From assembly GCA_947589745.1 (NCBI GenBank), contig CANQCS010000010.1, positions 1 to 62,736 of the forward strand: a stretch of DNA of 62,736 bases, in the 5' to 3' direction. Each line of letters starts with the position of its first letter. The first letter of the stretch is position 1. The stretch comes from an uncultured Oscillospiraceae bacterium. GTDB lineage: Bacteria; Bacillota; Clostridia; Oscillospirales; Oscillospiraceae. Positions 31,658 to 40,814 of the stretch are shown piece by piece. The position numbers were made by a program, and so were the translations under genes. Under the pieces are notes generated by a model, which saw nothing but the letters and a program-made list of their open reading frames with translations, was not told where the DNA came from and did no database searches.

Positions 31658-33271
31658 ATGTATTACCAGGACAAGCGGACCGGCTTATATCTGCCGGAGG
31701 CAGACCGCCGGATGGCAAAGGGATACAGCGAGGCCGGGGCGTCCCGCACGCGCCGGTCGATGAAGGGATTCAACCCCAGTAGCGGCTCACCCAACGAGGA
31801 TATCAACTGGAACAACGGCTCCCTGCGCAAGCGCGGCCGGATGCTCTACATGTCCTCCCCACTGGCCACATCCGCCATCAACACCAACCGCACGAAGGTC
31901 ATCGGTGTGGGCCTTTCCCTTCAGAGCTCCATCAACCGGGAGGTGCTGGGGCTCTCTCCAGAGGCAGCCAAGGAATGGCAGAGGCGGACGGAGGCGGAAT
32001 GGCACCTCTGGGCCGACCATAAGGCTCACTGTGACGCCATCGGCATGAACAACTTCGACGCGCTCCAGCAGTTGGCGCTGGTGTCCTGGTTAATGAGCGG
32101 CGACGTGTTCGCCCTCGTCAAGCGGTACAAGCCAACGACATCTTGCCCCTATTCCCTGCGCATCCATCTTGTGGAGGCTGACCGCATCGCCACACCCAGC
32201 GAATTTGGCGGCGTTACCTATCCGGCCATCACCGACGGAAAAAACACGACCACCGGAAACCTCATCTATGACGGCGTGGAGGTGGACGCTGACGGGATGG
32301 TCGTGGCCTACCACATCCGCAGCACCTATCCGTATCAGGTGACGGGTAGGGAGACCCAGTGGACCAGGGTGGAGGCATACGGGCCGCGGACGGGCCTGCC
32401 CAATATCATGCAGATCATGTCCAGCGAGCGTCCGGACCAGTACCGCGGCGTCACCTACTTGGCCCAGGTGATCGAGCCCCTGCTGCAGCTGCGCCGGTAC
32501 ACCGAAAGTGAGCTGATGGCCGCGCTGGTCCAGAGCTTCTTCACCGCGTGGGTCATCACCGAGACCAACCCGTCCGAAATTCCCTTCAATGAGGTCGGCG
32601 GCGGCCTAATCCCCTCTCAAAATCCATCCGACGACGATGACAATCAGTCCGACGACGAGAATGAGTATGAAATGGGGCCGGGCACCGTTCTGCACTTGAA
32701 GGAGAACGAGAAGGTCCAATTCGGCAGCCCCAACATTCCGTCCACCGGGTTTGATACCTTTGTCAAGACCTTCTGCAAGCTGATCGGAGCGGGGCTTGGC
32801 ATCCCCTACGACGTGCTGGTGAAGGAGTACAACGCCAGCTATTCCGCCGCCAGGGCGGCCCTCCTGGATGCCTGGGAGGACTTCCGGATGCGGCGCAAAT
32901 GGTTCATTGACGATTTCTGCCAGCCGATATATATGACCTGGCTGTCTGAGGCCGTGGCCCGTGGGCGCATCAACGCCCCGGGCTTTTTTGGTGACCCGCT
33001 GGTCCGCGCCGCGTGGTGCGGGGCGCAGTGGATCGGGCCGGTGCAGGGCAGTCTGGACCCCAAGAGCGAGGCCCAGGCGGCGGTCATCCAGATCCAGGAG
33101 GGCCTGCGCAGCCGGGAGCAGATCACCCGTGAGACCGGCGGCGGGGACTTCGAGGGCAACATGGAGCGGCTAAAGCGGGAAAACGAGTTGCTGGCGGACG
33201 CCAAGGCCCCGTTGGGCGCCCAAGCCGTCAGCGCCCCGCTGCCCTCGGTCGAACCGGGCGGGAATGAATGA
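31658..33271 (+). CDS. Portal protein, lambda gpB family
   Basis: 537 residues; GGAGGTGAG before the ATG. KRTGLYLPEADRRMAKGY, NPSSGSPNEDINWN, ALVSWLMSGDVFALVK and DVLVKEYNASYSAARAALLDA are the conserved segments of lambda-type portals. It forms the dodecameric DNA channel of the head. Confidence 0.93.
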   Translation: MYYQDKRTGLYLPEADRRMAKGYSEAGASRTRRSMKGFNPSSGSPNEDINWNNGSLRKRGRMLYMSSPLATSAINTNRTKVIGVGLSLQSSINREVLGLSPEAAKEWQRRTEAEWHLWADHKAHCDAIGMNNFDALQQLALVSWLMSGDVFALVKRYKPTTSCPYSLRIHLVEADRIATPSEFGGVTYPAITDGKNTTTGNLIYDGVEVDADGMVVAYHIRSTYPYQVTGRETQWTRVEAYGPRTGLPNIMQIMSSERPDQYRGVTYLAQVIEPLLQLRRYTESELMAALVQSFFTAWVITETNPSEIPFNEVGGGLIPSQNPSDDDDNQSDDENEYEMGPGTVLHLKENEKVQFGSPNIPSTGFDTFVKTFCKLIGAGLGIPYDVLVKEYNASYSAARAALLDAWEDFRMRRKWFIDDFCQPIYMTWLSEAVARGRINAPGFFGDPLVRAAWCGAQWIGPVQGSLDPKSEAQAAVIQIQEGLRSREQITRETGGGDFEGNMERLKRENELLADAKAPLGAQAVSAPLPSVEPGGNE

Positions 33272-33288
33272 ACAGAGGAGGAGATCAC

Positions 33289-34593
33289 ATGAAAGTTCCT
33301 TTTGCACCAGGGCGCAGCCCCGTGAATATCCGTAACACCGCATACGCCATGGCCACCACGGACGGGGACAGCGCGGAGATCACCATGTATGGCGACATCT
33401 ACGAGCAGCGTCCCATCGACTGGTGGACCGGCGAGCCAGCAACAGGTTCCTTTATCCTGCTGGATGATTTTCTGGCGGACTTGAAGCAGGTCTCCGGCTG
33501 TAAGGAGATCACCATCCGCATCAACAGCTACGGCGGTGACGCGGGCGTATCCAACACCATCCACAACCGGCTGCGGGATCTCTCCCGCAGCGGGACCAAG
33601 CTGACCTGCATCGTGGACGGCTACGCCATGTCCGGCGGGTCCATCATCATGTGCGCCTGCGATACCGTCAAAGTCAATCCCTCCAGCCTCATCATGATCC
33701 ACAAATCTCTGGTCGGCCTCTGGGGCGGCTACAACGCCGATGACCTCCGGGCCGCAGCTGACCAGCAGGACGCCTGGGACAAGATGCAGGTGGAAATCTA
33801 CAAGCGAAAGACGAAGATCTCCGATACCGTGCTGATGCACATGATGTCCGATACCACCACCATGACGGGGCGCGAGGCCGTGGATAAGGGCTTCGCGGAC
33901 GAGCTGCTGGATGGCGCAGAGCCGCTTAATATCGTGGCCAGCGCAGACGGGCGCACCCTGTTCGTCCGTGGCAGGAAGTGCCATCTGGCCCCCGGCATGT
34001 TCGCTCCAGACACCATTCCCACAGTCACACCCGAGGCCTCCGCCCCGGTTGAGACAAATAATCCGCCGGATACTACCGGCAACGAAGGAGGAAACTCTAT
34101 GACCCTAGAAGAGCTCCGGGCTCAGTACCCGGACCAGGTCGCGCAGCTGGAGGCGGAGGCCCTGGCGAGGGCTTCGGCTACCCCTCCGGCTGCGGCTGGA
34201 ACCACCCCCACCCCCGCCGCCGCGCCTGACGCTGTGGCCAGTGCCGACGCGGCCAGCGCCGTTCAGGCGGAACGGGAGCGTATGCAGGCCATCGACGCCA
34301 TTGCGGGTGTTATCGACCCCGCCATGGTCAAGGAGGCCAAGTACGGTTCCACGGCATGTTCTGCGGAGGTCCTGGCCCTCCGCGCCGTCAAGGCCGCCGC
34401 CCAGAGCGGACAGTCGTTCTTGACCAATATGATGAAGGACTTCGAGAGTTCCAATTCGGCCCAGGTCAGCGCGACGCCCGGGGAGAACCCCAACGCCCAG
34501 AAAAAGGACGTCAAGGACATGACGCCCGAGGAACGCCTTGAGGACGCCAGGGCCCAGGTCAAGGCTATTTTTCATGGAAAGGATGGCAAGTGA
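33289..34593 (+). CDS. Head maturation protease (ClpP/S49-like) fused to scaffold
   Basis: 434 residues from ATG 33289 (AGGAGGAGATCAC upstream). ClpP-like protease at about 25-225: nucleophile Ser115 in YAMSGGS, His138 in MIHKS. The C-terminal part (from about 270) is helical, Ala/Pro-rich and charged, like a scaffold. As in lambda C/Nu3, the whole gene gives protease plus scaffold, and an internal start gives scaffold alone. Confidence 0.88.
   Translation: MKVPFAPGRSPVNIRNTAYAMATTDGDSAEITMYGDIYEQRPIDWWTGEPATGSFILLDDFLADLKQVSGCKEITIRINSYGGDAGVSNTIHNRLRDLSRSGTKLTCIVDGYAMSGGSIIMCACDTVKVNPSSLIMIHKSLVGLWGGYNADDLRAAADQQDAWDKMQVEIYKRKTKISDTVLMHMMSDTTTMTGREAVDKGFADELLDGAEPLNIVASADGRTLFVRGRKCHLAPGMFAPDTIPTVTPEASAPVETNNPPDTTGNEGGNSMTLEELRAQYPDQVAQLEAEALARASATPPAAAGTTPTPAAAPDAVASADAASAVQAERERMQAIDAIAGVIDPAMVKEAKYGSTACSAEVLALRAVKAAAQSGQSFLTNMMKDFESSNSAQVSATPGENPNAQKKDVKDMTPEERLEDARAQVKAIFHGKDGK
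34099..34593 (+). CDS. Nested in-frame scaffold protein, Nu3-like
   Basis: An in-frame ATG at 34099 is preceded by a full AAGGAGG (34085-34091) with a 7-base spacer, deep inside the protease gene. The resulting 164-residue product begins MTLEELRAQYPDQVAQLE and covers the Ala-rich and helical scaffold region. In lambda, Nu3 is expressed in exactly this way. Confidence 0.8.
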   Translation: MTLEELRAQYPDQVAQLEAEALARASATPPAAAGTTPTPAAAPDAVASADAASAVQAERERMQAIDAIAGVIDPAMVKEAKYGSTACSAEVLALRAVKAAAQSGQSFLTNMMKDFESSNSAQVSATPGENPNAQKKDVKDMTPEERLEDARAQVKAIFHGKDGK

Positions 34594-35000
34594 TGAAGGA
34601 ACTCAACCGCAAGCTCGGTTCGATGGCCTATGACGGCCTTATCACCGACACTACTCCGCCCACCACCGTTCGCGGAGGGCTTATCACGCAGGAGGCCGAG
34701 TCTGAGGCTACCTATAAGCGTGGCACCCTCCTGGGGTTCAAGAGCGGCAGCGAGGACAAGCTGGTCATCATGGCTGAGGGCGGGGATGTCACCCCCACCT
34801 GCGTCCTCTGTGACGATGTCACTGTGGGCACCTCCGGTGATGAGCCGGTGGACGTCTACACCTCCGGGTGCTTCGACCCCCAGAAGCTTATCACCAAGGA
34901 TGGCTACGCCCTTACCGCCAAGGACGTCGACACCCTGCGCATGAGGAACATCTACCTCAAGGCTGCCTCTCCCGCCTGGGATGCTGCCGCCGTAGAATGA
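34593..35000 (+). CDS. Head decoration protein, gpD-like
   Basis: 135 residues; ATG 34593 overlaps the preceding TGA. A tandem-beta structure (KRGTLLGFKSG, TPTCVLCDDVTVG, VDVYTSGCFD) fits lambda gpD, which binds the capsid surface and stabilises it. The order protease, decoration, major capsid is that of lambda. Confidence 0.8.
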   Translation: MKELNRKLGSMAYDGLITDTTPPTTVRGGLITQEAESEATYKRGTLLGFKSGSEDKLVIMAEGGDVTPTCVLCDDVTVGTSGDEPVDVYTSGCFDPQKLITKDGYALTAKDVDTLRMRNIYLKAASPAWDAAAVE

Positions 35001-35015
35001 GAGGAGGATAATCCG

Positions 35016-36107
35016 ATGGAACCTACCCTTAACTTTTTGGACACCTACATGATGATCGCCATCCAGGAGGAGATCACTCCTGTGCCCACCTTCTTCCACG
35101 ACCGGTACTTCGAGACCGGCGCGGATGATGTTTTTAACGCCGACAAGGTCCTGGTTGAAGTCATGCGGGATGGCGAGTACATGGCTCCCTTTGTGTCCCC
35201 CCGCGCCGGGGATATCCCCATGGACCGCGAGGGCTACACCGTCCACGAGTTCGAGCCCCCCTATATCGCGCCCAGCCGCCTGCTGACGGTGGACGAGGTC
35301 AAGAAGCGCGGCTTCGGTGAGGCCCTGTACGCCAACACCCAGCCTGCCGAGCGGGCATCGAGGATCCAGCGCAAGGACCAGGAGGACCTGGACAAGTCCA
35401 TCTCCCGCCGGGAGGAGTGGATGTGCGCCCAGACCATGCTCAACAACGCCTGTGAGATGCAGGAGTACACCGACGATCAGACCGTGGGCCGGAAGCTCTA
35501 CGTCAAGTTCTTCGACGGCGCCCACAGTGAGCACACCTACACCGTCGCCAAGAAGTGGGATGCCGGCGGCAACCCCTACGGCGACGTGGTGGCTATGTGC
35601 AACATGCTGGTTGACCGTGGGCTCCCCGCCGAGGACCTGCTGTTGGGCCCCGATGCCTACGAGGCGCTCATGAATGACGATACCATCATCGAGCGCATCA
35701 AGACCTTCAGCGGCATCAACGGCGGTGCAATCAACGAGCAGCTGACCAGCTATCGCGGCGTCACCTACTGCGGCAAGATCAACTTCGAGGGCAACGTCCT
35801 GGACGTCTTTGTGGTCCGCGAGACTTACGCCACGCGGGGCTCCAAGAAGCGTACTCCCTTCTTCCCGGTAGACGGCGCCATGGTCACCTATCCCGGCTGC
35901 GGCCGCCTCCGCTACGGGCGCATCACGCAGATGGATGACCCCTTCTCCGCCACGCTCACCGACCACACCGGCACCCGCATCCCCAAGCTTATCGTGGACC
36001 AGCCCCACGACATCCGCAAGCTGAGGCTGGCGTCCCGGCCCCTGGCCATGCCCAAGGAGTATACTCCGTGGATCTTCGCTGAGAAGGTCGTGGGCGTGGA
36101 CCCTTGA
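35016..36107 (+). CDS. Major capsid protein, lambda gpE family
   Basis: 363 residues after AGAGGAGG. Conserved segments of the phage major capsid protein E family: LNFLDTYMMIAIQEE at the start, VLVEVMRDGEYMAPFVSPRAG, EFEPPYIAPSRLLTVDEV, and the C-terminal IPKLIVDQPHD. Forms the icosahedral shell. Confidence 0.92.
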   Translation: MEPTLNFLDTYMMIAIQEEITPVPTFFHDRYFETGADDVFNADKVLVEVMRDGEYMAPFVSPRAGDIPMDREGYTVHEFEPPYIAPSRLLTVDEVKKRGFGEALYANTQPAERASRIQRKDQEDLDKSISRREEWMCAQTMLNNACEMQEYTDDQTVGRKLYVKFFDGAHSEHTYTVAKKWDAGGNPYGDVVAMCNMLVDRGLPAEDLLLGPDAYEALMNDDTIIERIKTFSGINGGAINEQLTSYRGVTYCGKINFEGNVLDVFVVRETYATRGSKKRTPFFPVDGAMVTYPGCGRLRYGRITQMDDPFSATLTDHTGTRIPKLIVDQPHDIRKLRLASRPLAMPKEYTPWIFAEKVVGVDP

Positions 36108-36469
36108 TGACCTCCCTGCCCGACGACGCCAAAGTGTTGGGCATGGAGGTATCCAAGCTGCAATCGGACGTCACGGTTGACAGCGACAACACGCTCCATG
36201 GCATATCTCGCTATGTGAAGGGCTTCGACGCTTACGACAAGGACGCCGAGGGCAACTTCATCGCCATGCGGGTGACCGCACCCTCCGATGCAACGGTAAA
36301 GATCACCACGTCCACCGTCAGCGACAAGCCGATGGACGAGGACCGTACCTTGATCTGGAAGGTGACCTCGACGGAGGACACCCTAACAGTCAAGGTGGAA
36401 AAGGGCGAGGAGACCGCCGAGGCAGTCTACCGCGCCAGCGGCCTCACCCTGGAGCAGCAGTCTGAATAG
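36107..36469 (+). CDS. Small beta-rich structural protein
   Basis: 120 residues; ATG 36107 overlaps the capsid gene's stop (TGATGA). Strand-rich (YVKGFDAYDKDAEGNFIAMR, TLIWKVTSTEDTLTVKV). It may be a second decoration protein or an Ig-like surface protein of the head. Confidence 0.6.
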   Translation: MTSLPDDAKVLGMEVSKLQSDVTVDSDNTLHGISRYVKGFDAYDKDAEGNFIAMRVTAPSDATVKITTSTVSDKPMDEDRTLIWKVTSTEDTLTVKVEKGEETAEAVYRASGLTLEQQSE

Positions 36470-36481
36470 GAGGGATGCCCT

Positions 36482-37048
36482 ATGGAGAAAGTAAAGATCC
36501 TCTGCGGCGGCTACGGTCATCATCCTGACAACACTAAGCGAATCAGGACGGTTTATGCTGGTGACACCGTGACCGTATCCGACCATGAAGCAGACCGGCT
36601 CGTTCGCATCGGAGCAGCCGAGCTTGTGCAGGATAGCCCCTGCCTGCCCGTTGCAACGGTCGTAAAGGCCGAGGTAGGCCCTGGGGTATGTTACGACATG
36701 CCCCAGGAAGAAGCCCCCCTGGAGCCCCAGGAGGAGGGCGACAGCGCCCCCGGCGATGACGTCACCGATGGTGGCGTCTCTGACGCCGTCTCTATCGATG
36801 CCTTCGGTGACATCGAGTTCTCGACCGCCGTTGACGTGGTGGACGGTCACTTTGTTGAGGACAGCCTCATGAACCTGACCCAGAGGGAGCTGCTGGCCCT
36901 GGCTGATGACCTGGGCCTGGCCACCTACAAGCGCATGAGCAAGAAGGAGCTCGCCGCCAAGATCTCCGGCGTCCCCATGTATGACGACGAGGCCGTGTCT
37001 GACGGGGAGGCCCCGCCGGACCTCAGCGTGGAGGTCCCTGTGGTATGA
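36482..37048 (+). CDS. Head-tail connector region protein with SAP/Rho-N-like end
   Basis: 188 residues after AGGAGGG. The N-terminal part is beta-like. A long acidic middle follows, and the C-terminal LTQRELLALADDLGLATYKR followed by SKKELAAKI resembles a Rho-N or SAP helix pair that binds nucleic acid. Similar proteins sit at the head-tail boundary in Firmicutes phages; the exact role is unknown. It contains copy 5 of the dispersed palindrome. Confidence 0.55.
   Translation: MEKVKILCGGYGHHPDNTKRIRTVYAGDTVTVSDHEADRLVRIGAAELVQDSPCLPVATVVKAEVGPGVCYDMPQEEAPLEPQEEGDSAPGDDVTDGGVSDAVSIDAFGDIEFSTAVDVVDGHFVEDSLMNLTQRELLALADDLGLATYKRMSKKELAAKISGVPMYDDEAVSDGEAPPDLSVEVPVV
36649..36658. repeat. Dispersed palindrome CGTTGCAACG, copy 5
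   Basis: Inside the connector-region gene. See the finding. Confidence 0.6.
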
Positions 37049-37413
37049 GCGGCTTCAAGGACATGGTCGCCGCCGACGTCCACGACGTGTTCCTCAACCT
37101 GGGGGAGTTCGCCGACAGGCGGACGGTAGAGTATGACGGCGAGAGCTACGAGGATATTCCCATCGTCATCACCGGCCTGAAGCAGCAGGTCCGCCGACAG
37201 CTGACCACGGACCATGCCGAAGGGCTCTACCTGGTGTCCTCTGTCCTCCACTGCGCCATCTCTGACTTGGGCGGCAAGCAGCCGGAAAGAGGGCGGCGTA
37301 TCCGCATCAACGACGAGGAAGGCGGCGGCGGTTTCTTCCGGGAGTTCTATGTCGCCTCGTCCGTGTGCGAAATGGGGATGCTGCGGGTGGAACTGGAGGC
37401 GGTGGATGAATGA
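37045..37413 (+). CDS. Head-tail joining protein
   Basis: 122 residues, overlapping both neighbours. Barrel-like protein (DIPIVITGLKQQVRRQ, GRRIRINDEEGGG, FYVASSVCEMGMLRVELE). By position and style a connector or stopper. No closer family recognised. Confidence 0.6.
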   Translation: MSGFKDMVAADVHDVFLNLGEFADRRTVEYDGESYEDIPIVITGLKQQVRRQLTTDHAEGLYLVSSVLHCAISDLGGKQPERGRRIRINDEEGGGGFFREFYVASSVCEMGMLRVELEAVDE

Positions 37414-37997
37414 GTGAGTACGGACATGGCATCAGCGCCAGTGAGACCGTGGGAGCTCCTATCCTGCTGGATGTAGACGAGGACGCCATCGACAGGGCGC
37501 GTCGGCTCCTGGACGGCATTCCTGCCGGCTGGCAAAAGGCAGTCGGCAGCGCCCTCAAAAGGGCAGCCAGGCATGGCGAGACGGTGGGCTATCGTATCGC
37601 CACAGAGCGATATGCTATCAACTCCGGCGTTCTCAAGCAGTACACCCGCAACTACAACACCCTGACCGACAGCATGATCAAGTTCGGATTCAAGGGTACG
37701 TTGATACCGCTGATGTACTACGACGTGTCCAGGAGCTCTGACGGGCACCTCCGTGCCAGGGTACTGCGAAAAGGTCAGTACACCACGCTGGAGCGGGCGT
37801 TTATATCCACCGGCCTGTCCTACAACCGCATCCGTGAGAGGGTCGGCCCCAAACGGTATCCGACGCGGGAATTGTATGGCCCGTCGGCGGTCAACGCCCT
37901 TTCCGTGGCAGAGGTCCAGGTAGAGGATGCCGTCACGGAAGAGTTCGACAAGCGTATCGACCACGAGATTGAAGTGATTCTAAACGGGTGGAGGTAG
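37410..37997 (+). CDS. Minor tail protein Z-like (tail completion)
   Basis: 195 residues from ATG 37410. Helical N-terminus, then AVGSALKRAARHGETVGYRI and KYPTRELYGPSAVN-type C-terminal segment (RYPTRELYGPSAV), as in lambda minor tail protein Z and HK97 gp10. It would complete the tail end that docks to the head. Confidence 0.7.
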   Translation: MSEYGHGISASETVGAPILLDVDEDAIDRARRLLDGIPAGWQKAVGSALKRAARHGETVGYRIATERYAINSGVLKQYTRNYNTLTDSMIKFGFKGTLIPLMYYDVSRSSDGHLRARVLRKGQYTTLERAFISTGLSYNRIRERVGPKRYPTRELYGPSAVNALSVAEVQVEDAVTEEFDKRIDHEIEVILNGWR

Positions 37998-38003
37998 CAG
38001 TGT

Positions 38004-38594
38004 ATGAGCCATGTTATCCTGCTGAATGAGCTGAAAAAGTTCACCGAGGCTGTCACCTGCGACATCATCCTCCCGGTATCCCAACAAAAGGGCGACCCTG
38101 GGCCTCCTCCTCCCAGGGCCGCCCAAGTCTTTTTGGCCAGGTTGCCGAATGGCAAGACTGACAAGTGGAAAAAGGCCCCCTATATCCTCCACCAAGTCCT
38201 CGTCGGCCGGGACGGCCAGACAGAGGGGCAGCGGCTCAACTCCGTTGCGGTGGTCCGCACTGTCTTCTGCGTCTACGACCCTGACGAACAGGAGGGCGGG
38301 CTGAACCTGCTGAACCTGATGGACCAGTTGCGGATCTCCATGGAGGAGCGGCCCATCGTGGGAGGGCAGTTCCGTCTGGACTTCGAGGCTGGCATTGAAA
38401 TGACGGTCTACGGAGAACAGGAGGACCGCTCCACGGCACCGTACTACCTGGGAGAGATGATGAGCTCCTGGCACATCCCGCCGGTCAACCGGCTGGATAC
38501 GACCCGCGTCATCCACGGGATGCCGCCCTGGGACCCCAAGGCGAGGCATCTGCAAGAAACAATTACGCTGAAAGGAAGCGATCAGAATGGCTAA
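38004..38594 (+). CDS. Tail terminator-like protein
   Basis: 196 residues. Mixed alpha/beta with an inserted proline-rich loop (about 30-40). A C-terminal half with RTVFCVYDPDEQEGGLNLLNL and RPIVGGQFRLDF reads like the tail terminator family. It overlaps the next gene by 8 bases. Confidence 0.55.
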   Translation: MSHVILLNELKKFTEAVTCDIILPVSQQKGDPGPPPPRAAQVFLARLPNGKTDKWKKAPYILHQVLVGRDGQTEGQRLNSVAVVRTVFCVYDPDEQEGGLNLLNLMDQLRISMEERPIVGGQFRLDFEAGIEMTVYGEQEDRSTAPYYLGEMMSSWHIPPVNRLDTTRVIHGMPPWDPKARHLQETITLKGSDQNG

Positions 38595-38934
38595 AAGCAC
38601 CAAGCAGACCGCAGCCGTGAATACGGAACAGGCCGCCGCGCCGGTCGTAGCGGCTGCGCTCAAGCCGGCCGTAGAGGCCGCGCTCAAACCGGCGCTGAAA
38701 ACGTCCGGCTTCTGCATCTACATCGGCCCCAATTTGAAGGGGCTGCTCCAGACCGGCACCATCTTCCGGGGCAGCCGGGAGGATGCGTACCTGAAGGCTG
38801 CCGCCGCAATCGAAAAGTATCCTCTGGTGAAGAGTCTCATCGTGACCGGCGACAGGCTCCCGAAGGCGCGGCTGGAGGTCAAGACCCCCGGCACCGCGCT
38901 GTACGCCAAGTACAAGAAACTGGCGGGAAAGTGA
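38587..38934 (+). CDS. Small tail-region protein
   Basis: 115 residues from ATG 38587. A repetitive Ala/Pro/Lys N-terminus (KPAVEAALKPALK) precedes a globular part (GFCIYIGPNLKGLLQTGTIF). This last segment is common in short proteins encoded just before sheath genes in Firmicutes myoviruses. Role unknown. Confidence 0.6.
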   Translation: MAKSTKQTAAVNTEQAAAPVVAAALKPAVEAALKPALKTSGFCIYIGPNLKGLLQTGTIFRGSREDAYLKAAAAIEKYPLVKSLIVTGDRLPKARLEVKTPGTALYAKYKKLAGK

Positions 38935-38945
38935 GGGAATGACAT

Positions 38946-40802
38946 ATGGCAACTCTCGGTGTAAGAGTCAATGAAGTGGCCACGTCCATCAGCACTCCCA
39001 ACGTGGCCAAGGTGGGGCTGCCCTACTTCGTGGGGGCCGCCCCCGTGCACATGGTGGAAAAGCCCGCCAAAGTCAACACTCCTGTTCTGGCTACCAGCTG
39101 GGACGAGGTCGTGGAGAAGCTGGGCTTCTCCTACGACTGGAAGAAGTACCCGCTGTGCGAGGCTATGTACAGCCACTTCCAGCTGTTCGGCTGCCAGCCC
39201 GCTATCTTCTGCAACGTTCTGGACCAGACGAAGATGAAGGCGACCGTAGAGGCGAAGGACTACGATGTGACCGAGTACAAAGCCGCGCTGCCCTTCGATA
39301 CCATCGAAAGCTCCATCAAGATCGAGCGCGGCCCGAACAACTACCCCAGCCTGGGCCTGACCGTCTCCAAGGAGATGGGCAATGCCGTCCTGTCCCGTGT
39401 GGGTGACAGCGTTTCCGACGCTGCCGCTTACACCTTCTACAAGATCTTCGACGCCAAGCAGAACGGAACCAAGGGCTACCTGTTTGAAATCGAGGCAGGC
39501 GGCAAGCGGTACGGCTGCGCCCACAAGAAGATGGAGCACCGCAAGCTCTATCTCACCCTGGACCCCAGCACCGGTGTCAAGCACATCAATTTTGTGGACG
39601 GCGAGAAGGCGGATCAGTCGCAGGGCATTGACCTCTCCAACTACACCGGCGATGTGACCGTGAAGCTGTTCAGCTTTGCCGCAGTCGATATTGACCCGGA
39701 GACCTACCCCGACGATATGGAGCTGGTGGAGGAGTACACCTGCCATCTGGAGAAAGGCCACGGCCCCGAGTATTTCTATCCGGACGAGGACTACATCGTT
39801 CTCTATGACGAAGATGAGGACGCCTGTGTTATCGAGCTGCTGGAAGACGGCGACGCTTATGAGGAGGCCAAGCTCCGTATCAGCTGTGATGCCGTCACCC
39901 CGGAAAAGGTGGAGGTGGCCGACATCGTGGAGGGCGTGGGCCAGGTGGACGCGGCCATGACCGCGGTGGGCCAGGTCCCCGACCTGATCTGCGCCCCCGG
40001 CTGGTCCAGCAACACCGTGGTCGCGGCGGTGATGGCCACCAAGGCCTCCGCCATCAGCGGGCTCTTCAAGGGCAAGGCCGTCATCGACATCGACAGCAGC
40101 GAGGAGGGCGTCACGGAGTATTCCCAGCTCTCCGGCTACAAGAACCAGAACAACTTCGTGGACGTGGACCAGATCGTCTGCTGGCCCATGGTGAAGCTGG
40201 GCGACTACCAGTTCCACCTGTCCACCCAGCTATGCGGGCTCATGGCCAAGGTGGACACGGACAACCGGGGCATCCCTTACGAGAGCCCCTCCAACAAGAA
40301 CCTCAAGATGGACACCTGCTGCCTGGCGGACGGCACGGAGGTCAACCTGACCTGGCCCCAGGTGGAGATGGTGTCCGGCGACTGGGGCATCGTCACCGCT
40401 GTCAACTTCATGGATTCCGGCTGGGTGGCCAAGGGCAACTACACCGCCTGCTTCCCCGCCAATACCGACGTGAAGGACCAGTTCATCCCCGTGAGCCGGA
40501 TGTTCGACTTCATTGGCAATACCCTGATTCGGACGTTCTGGTCCAAGCAGGATAAGCCCCTGACTCCCGCCCTGCGGGACAACATCCTCCAGACCTGCAA
40601 CATCTGGCTGGGCGGCCTGTACGGCAGTGGCTACCTCTACGGCGCGCGGTGCGTGCTGCTGGCGGCGGAGAATCCCTTGACCAATCTCCTGGCTGGCCAC
40701 ATCACCCTGCATGTCTACAACGCCCCGCCTGTGCCCGCGCAGTTTATTGAGTTCCTGCTGGAGTACGACGTCTCCTACATGGAGACGGCCCTGACGATGT
40801 AA
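38946..40802 (+). CDS. Tail sheath protein
   Basis: 618 residues. The N-terminus (VRVNEVATSISTPNVAKVGLP) and the conserved C-terminal half (LICAPGWSSNT, NRGIPYESPSNKNLKMDTCC, DFIGNTLIRTFW, ILQTCNIWLGGLYGSGYLYG) are those of contractile phage sheaths. About 230 residues between them (roughly 100-330) form extra surface domains, which explains the length above the usual 350-500. It identifies the phage as a myovirus. Confidence 0.92.
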   Translation: MATLGVRVNEVATSISTPNVAKVGLPYFVGAAPVHMVEKPAKVNTPVLATSWDEVVEKLGFSYDWKKYPLCEAMYSHFQLFGCQPAIFCNVLDQTKMKATVEAKDYDVTEYKAALPFDTIESSIKIERGPNNYPSLGLTVSKEMGNAVLSRVGDSVSDAAAYTFYKIFDAKQNGTKGYLFEIEAGGKRYGCAHKKMEHRKLYLTLDPSTGVKHINFVDGEKADQSQGIDLSNYTGDVTVKLFSFAAVDIDPETYPDDMELVEEYTCHLEKGHGPEYFYPDEDYIVLYDEDEDACVIELLEDGDAYEEAKLRISCDAVTPEKVEVADIVEGVGQVDAAMTAVGQVPDLICAPGWSSNTVVAAVMATKASAISGLFKGKAVIDIDSSEEGVTEYSQLSGYKNQNNFVDVDQIVCWPMVKLGDYQFHLSTQLCGLMAKVDTDNRGIPYESPSNKNLKMDTCCLADGTEVNLTWPQVEMVSGDWGIVTAVNFMDSGWVAKGNYTACFPANTDVKDQFIPVSRMFDFIGNTLIRTFWSKQDKPLTPALRDNILQTCNIWLGGLYGSGYLYGARCVLLAAENPLTNLLAGHITLHVYNAPPVPAQFIEFLLEYDVSYMETALTM

Positions 40803-40814
40803 GGAGGGAACACG

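Noticed and set aside
38946-40802. Two fused genes because the sheath protein is unusually long
   Set aside because: The N- and C-terminal parts both belong to one sheath protein, and the extra middle part is in frame without an internal start or ribosome site; long sheaths with inserted domains exist.
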